Assembly: GCF_000158175.1 (NCBI RefSeq) | Contig: NZ_DS999411.1 | Location: 481,009 to 545,008, forward strand | Direction of reading: 5' to 3' | DNA length: 64,000 nucleotides | From: Luminiphilus syltensis NOR5-1B | GTDB taxonomy: Bacteria > Pseudomonadota > Gammaproteobacteria > Pseudomonadales > Halieaceae | Part shown: one piece after another, positions 60,704 to 64,000 of the stretch | Position numbering within the stretch: the first letter of the stretch is position 1 | Layout of the letters: every line of letters begins with the position of its first letter | The notes under the pieces: model-generated | The model's database searches: none | The model's input: only the letters and a program-made list of their open reading frames with translations | What the model was told of the DNA's origin: nothing | Program-made: the position numbers and the translations under genes

Positions 60704-60931
60704 ATTGTTCAAAGCGCCTTCCTCATAAAACGTTGGTATTGCGTTGCGCGGCCGCACAGTATAGCGCGTCTTTTACAGAATCCGGATTCTGCGGATTTGC
60801 AGGGTATACGTGCGGCGCGCCGGGCCTGGACCGCACAACGGGTGGATGGGCGGAGTTTGCTCCTGATAATGACCTAACCTGATGGTTTATCGGACGGATT
60901 TCAACCCCGACAGCACAATGAACACCGAAAA

Positions 60932-61552
60932 CTACCGCTTGCCCGTGGCAACCAGATAAACCTCTCTCGATCTCGGACGCGATGCCGTCGGTTTGCGCGT
61001 CAGAACCCGATCAAACTGGCCCCGGCACGCCTTCAATAGGGGTTCGAATCCCTCGCCGTGAAAAACCTTGGCAACGAAAGCGCCTCCCGGTGGCAACAGG
61101 GTGACCGCAAGATCAAGGGCCAACTCCACCAGTGCCATGGCCCGCGGCTGATCCACCGCCGTCATTCCACTCAGGTTGGGCGCCATGTCTGACATCACCA
61201 ACTGGGGCGGTGCGAGCTCAAACTCCGCCAGCAACTTCTGGTAAATCGCCTCCTCGGTAAAATCTCCCTGCAGGAACGTGACGCCCGCCAGACTATCCAT
61301 CGGCAGAATGTCACTCGCGACGACACGGCCTTTGGCACCCACCAGGTTGGCCGCCACCTGGGACCAGCCACCCGGTGCGGCGCCGAGATCCAGCACCGTC
61401 ATTCCCGGCCTGATCAGTCGGTCGCGCTCATTGAGCTCCAGTAATTTATAGCAGGCGCGGGAGCGGTAACCTTCTTTTTGAGCCCTTTGGACGTAGGGGT
61501 CCTCGCGATGCTCCTTCAGCCATGCCCGACTTGACGATTTTTTCTTCCCCAT
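60932..61552 (-). CDS. rlmE: 23S rRNA 2'-O-methyltransferase RlmE (FtsJ)
   Basis: Methylates U2552 of 23S rRNA. From ATG 61552 ([15 protein letters not shown]), 206 residues: [36 protein letters not shown] is the SAM motif with its catalytic Lys, then [11 protein letters not shown] and the KVFHGEGF Lys. Upstream of ftsH and divergent from yhbY, as in E. coli. Confidence 0.97.
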   Translation of the reverse strand: MGKKKSSSRAWLKEHREDPYVQRAQKEGYRSRACYKLLELNERDRLIRPGMTVLDLGAAPGGWSQVAANLVGAKGRVVASDILPMDSLAGVTFLQGDFTEEAIYQKLLAEFELAPPQLVMSDMAPNLSGMTAVDQPRAMALVELALDLAVTLLPPGGAFVAKVFHGEGFEPLLKACRGQFDRVLTRKPTASRPRSREVYLVATGKR

Positions 61553-61614
61553 GCACCGGCGACTCCCTGCGCCCACTGCTTTACACTTAACTTCCGAGTC
61601 TAACGCCAGAAATC

Positions 61615-61938
61615 ATGAATACCGAATCAAACGCGCCCAGCCGGGCACAGATCAAGCAGTACCGGGCCATCGCGCACAAGCTATCGCCCGTCGTTACCGT
61701 CGCCGGAGCCGGGCTCAGCGAGTCCGTGCTCGCCGAAATCGACCGTGCCCTCAATGATCACGAACTGATCAAACTTAAAGTGGCCGTGGGGGATCGCGAT
61801 GAGCGGGACGCCCTGATAAAGCAGCTGACCGAGCTGTGCGGCACTGCCTTGATCCAGCGAATCGGCAACACCGCGACGATTCTGAGGCGAAATCCGAAAG
61901 CCGATCCGCGCAAGTCGAATCTGCAGCGAACACTCTGA
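61615..61938 (+). CDS. yhbY: RNA-binding protein YhbY (CRM domain)
   Basis: A 107-residue single CRM domain that associates with pre-50S ribosomes. Motifs: KQYRAIAHKLSPVVTVAGAGLSESVLAEIDRALNDHELIKLKV, with GxxG-like VAGAGLSE. Divergent from rlmE. Confidence 0.94.
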   Translation: MNTESNAPSRAQIKQYRAIAHKLSPVVTVAGAGLSESVLAEIDRALNDHELIKLKVAVGDRDERDALIKQLTELCGTALIQRIGNTATILRRNPKADPRKSNLQRTL

Positions 61939-61941
61939 TCG

Positions 61942-62286
61942 ATGGCCGAGGTGCTCGAATTCCCGACGCGGGAAACACAGGCATTCGCGTTTCTCGAGCG
62001 CGAGCTAAGACGCTTGCTGCAAGCCAAAGGTGCTGACGACGCGCTGATTGAATTCGCGCTGGAGACATTGACGGCGGTCTACGCTGAACTCGATCCTGGC
62101 CACGATGTCGCCTTTCAGGTCGATCTGCCCGGCGGCATTACCGAGGCCGAAACCAAAACCCTGCAATCCCAGATCACCGAGGGGGTCGCCGCGGTACATC
62201 GCCAGAACCACAGACTGATGCTGACGCTTGCCGCTCGCCTGGTACTTGCAGAGATGCGGCTGTTTCAACAACAGCGCAGCCGCTAG
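61942..62286 (+). CDS. Small protein of unknown function after yhbY
   Basis: A 114-residue, mostly helical, soluble acidic protein (LEFPTRETQAFAFLERELRRLLQAKGADDALIEFALETLTAVYAEL, then a QNHRLMLTLAARLVLAEMRLFQ helix). It starts 3 bases after yhbY, suggesting co-transcription, and its last 4 bases overlap the convergent feoB stop. I recognise no domain. Confidence 0.7.
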   Translation: MAEVLEFPTRETQAFAFLERELRRLLQAKGADDALIEFALETLTAVYAELDPGHDVAFQVDLPGGITEAETKTLQSQITEGVAAVHRQNHRLMLTLAARLVLAEMRLFQQQRSR

Positions 62287-64000
62287 ACCAGCCACTCCAC
62301 CAGGTAGAAGACCCCCAGCGCCGACATGTAGGCCAACACGAGGTACGCCGCAGCCATCCGCAACGGTATTTTCCAGGAGCGGGTCTCTCGGGAGAGGATC
62401 GCGAGCGTCGATACGCATTGAAGCGCAATGGCGAAAAAGACCAGCAGCGCGACACCACTGCCTATCGGAAGGCCGCTGGCCTGAATCTGGTCAACAAGCG
62501 GCGCCATATTGTCCTCCGCATCCTCGATACCGAAGATAGTACCGAGCGTCCCAACAAAGACTTCCCGCGCCAGGAACGAACTGATGATGGCCACACCGTA
62601 GCGCCAATCGAGTCCAATGGGCTCGAAAACAGGCTCGATGAAATGGCCTATGGTACCCAGCCAGGAGGTCGCAAGATCGGCGCCGTAATTCGGGAAGTAG
62701 CCGAGAATCCAGACGACAATGGTCACACTGAGAATCACCTTGCCTGCTTTTGTAACAAAGTGACGGCACCGCTTCTCCGCATTGCGAAGAATGGGCAGCA
62801 AGCCCGGCAATCGGTACGGCGGGAGTTCAAGAACAAACGGTAAATCATCAGCCACCACGCGACTGATTCGATGGGTGATTCCCGTAACGATCAACCCCAT
62901 CAGCATGCCCAGAAAATAAATCGAGAACATCGCCACGCCCTGCCAGCCGAGCAATCCACCGAACATGGTTTCATCGGGGATAAAGGTCGCGATCAGCAGC
63001 GCATAAACCGGTAGGCGAGCAGAACAGGGCATCAGCGGTATGGCCAGGTACGTCATCAGACGCTGGCGCTGCGAATCCACCGAACGCGCCGCGTAAATAG
63101 CGGGAATAGCGCAGGCCACCCCGGACAGCATGGGAATAAAACTTTTCCCCGTCATGCCAAACAGGCGCAGCGGACGGTGGCAAATCAGGGCCGCCCGGGC
63201 CAGGTAACCCGAATCCTCGAGAAGCCCGATGATAAAAGTCAGCACGAAGATCTGGGGTACAAAAACAAGAAAAGCGCCAATACCGCCGAACAGCGCGTCG
63301 GCGACAAAATCCGCGATCACGGTATTTTCAATCAACGGGACAACGACGGAGCCCACAGCGCCAACCAGCGCCTCCACCGCATCCATAACCGGAGCAGACC
63401 AGGTAAAAATCGACTGGAACAACAGCAGCATAATGCCGAAAAACGCCACGCCACCGGTAAAGCCACTGAGAAAAAAGCGATCCAGCCGGGTCTGACTCTG
63501 GATAAGTACATCCCCGCGCGGACCGTGCTGGTGCGCCAGCTGATGGGCGGTACCCCGTAACAGGGCATCGGGCGTCTCCGACCAACGTCCCCCCGACACC
63601 TCCTCCCTGACCAGCGCATCGCGCAAACGATCAATAATCGACTCGATACCCGACCCGCTCTTCGCCGATACCATAAGCACAGGCGCGCCGATTTCCGCGG
63701 CCAACGCGTCGGCATCAAGCGTCAGGTTATTGCGATCGATGATGTCTGCCATATTGGCAAGTACAGTGATTAACTTGCCGTGGTGCTGAGCGTCGCGGAT
63801 GACCTGTAGCGTGAAGTAGAGGCTTTTCTCCAGCCGCGTGGCGTCTACAACACAGAGAACATGACGAACCTCGGGATCCGCGAGGGCGCGGCGAAAATAC
63901 TCGACCGCCACCTCTTCTTCGGCGGAGATCGCCTGAAGGGAATAGGTCCCGGGAAAATCAACCAATTCGACGTCGGGCAGTGCCAACAGCGAACCCGAGG
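62283..64000 (-). CDS. feoB: Ferrous iron transporter FeoB, 5' end beyond window
   Basis: GTP-gated Fe(II) transporter. The visible part starts just before G3 (VDFPGTYSLQ) and includes G4 (VLANMADI), G5-like VSAKSGSG, the linker and the two Gate domains with GKSFIPMLSGVACAIPAIYAARSVDSQRQRL and PLMPCSARLPVYALL. About 570 residues follow G3, so the full protein would be about 630, shorter than E. coli FeoB (773). No feoA is visible on this side. Confidence 0.94.
   Translation of the reverse strand, partial: SGSLLALPDVELVDFPGTYSLQAISAEEEVAVEYFRRALADPEVRHVLCVVDATRLEKSLYFTLQVIRDAQHHGKLITVLANMADIIDRNNLTLDADALAAEIGAPVLMVSAKSGSGIESIIDRLRDALVREEVSGGRWSETPDALLRGTAHQLAHQHGPRGDVLIQSQTRLDRFFLSGFTGGVAFFGIMLLLFQSIFTWSAPVMDAVEALVGAVGSVVVPLIENTVIADFVADALFGGIGAFLVFVPQIFVLTFIIGLLEDSGYLARAALICHRPLRLFGMTGKSFIPMLSGVACAIPAIYAARSVDSQRQRLMTYLAIPLMPCSARLPVYALLIATFIPDETMFGGLLGWQGVAMFSIYFLGMLMGLIVTGITHRISRVVADDLPFVLELPPYRLPGLLPILRNAEKRCRHFVTKAGKVILSVTIVVWILGYFPNYGADLATSWLGTIGHFIEPVFEPIGLDWRYGVAIISSFLAREVFVGTLGTIFGIEDAEDNMAPLVDQIQASGLPIGSGVALLVFFAIALQCVSTLAILSRETRSWKIPLRMAAAYLVLAYMSALGVFYLVEWLV

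Overview
The window reads as one contiguous piece of a free-living, probably marine gammaproteobacterial chromosome. The evidence is the E. coli/Pseudomonas-type gene order around rlmE-ftsH-folP-glmM and rimP-nusA-infB, the dksA-gluQRS-cbrB-pcnB-folK-panBC order known from pseudomonads, LexA boxes of the CTGT-N8-ACAG type, and an outer-membrane lipoprotein LptE. Placement near the Cellvibrionales/Halieaceae-like marine lineages is my guess from overall gene content, not something the sequence proves. Genes are dense, with many 1-4 base stop/start overlaps and frequent GTG or TTG starts. I see no prophage, insertion sequence or CRISPR array.

Layout. 1-3.8 kb: leuS (5' end missing), lptE, holA. 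3.8-15.1 kb: a dispersed SOS mutagenesis set. imuA, imuB and dnaE2 each have their own perfect LexA box and are separated by an MFS exporter, an OsmC protein, a small membrane protein, an exported catalase-peroxidase (katG), a small secreted protein and a lipocalin. 15.2-29.1 kb: mostly housekeeping (peroxiredoxin, argG with a flavin monooxygenase, pyrC-rnt, an mpl-RND exporter-YkgJ-LON-domain operon, PPi-type phosphofructokinase next to inorganic pyrophosphatase, a VanY-like peptidase and sfsA). 29.2-36.9 kb: dksA (with a histone-H1-like tail), gluQRS, cbrB, a sigma-54-type intergenic region, pcnB, folK, a deoxynucleoside kinase, panB, panC. 37.5-45.2 kb: an acetate-switch-like module (Na+/solute symporter with its small partner, a DcaP-like porin, a LuxR-type response regulator and an SLC5-fused hybrid kinase). 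45.6-61.6 kb: two large conserved minus-strand blocks, rlmE-ftsH-folP-glmM-tpiA-secG-tRNA-Leu and tRNA-fMet-rimP-nusA-infB-rbfA-truB-rpsO-pnp. 61.6-64 kb: yhbY, an unknown small gene and feoB (5' end missing).

Three places deserve most attention. First, cbrB lacks its usual neighbour kinase gene cbrA, and its receiver has Glu in place of the phospho-accepting Asp. The region just downstream has two TTGGTAACA repeats, a perfect IHF consensus, a -24/-12 promoter and then an AACAACAA (Hfq/Crc-type) motif, all in the place where Pseudomonas carries the sRNA gene crcZ. Second, the tRNA-Leu(GAG) gene is followed by three ~154-bp tandem repeats, each carrying the last 16 bp of the tRNA plus an intrinsic terminator. 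This resembles the rtT repeats of E. coli tyrT, but at a different tRNA. Third, the SOS mutasome is split into three LexA units interleaved with oxidative-stress genes, and two of the start codons lie only 9-11 bases from the operator.
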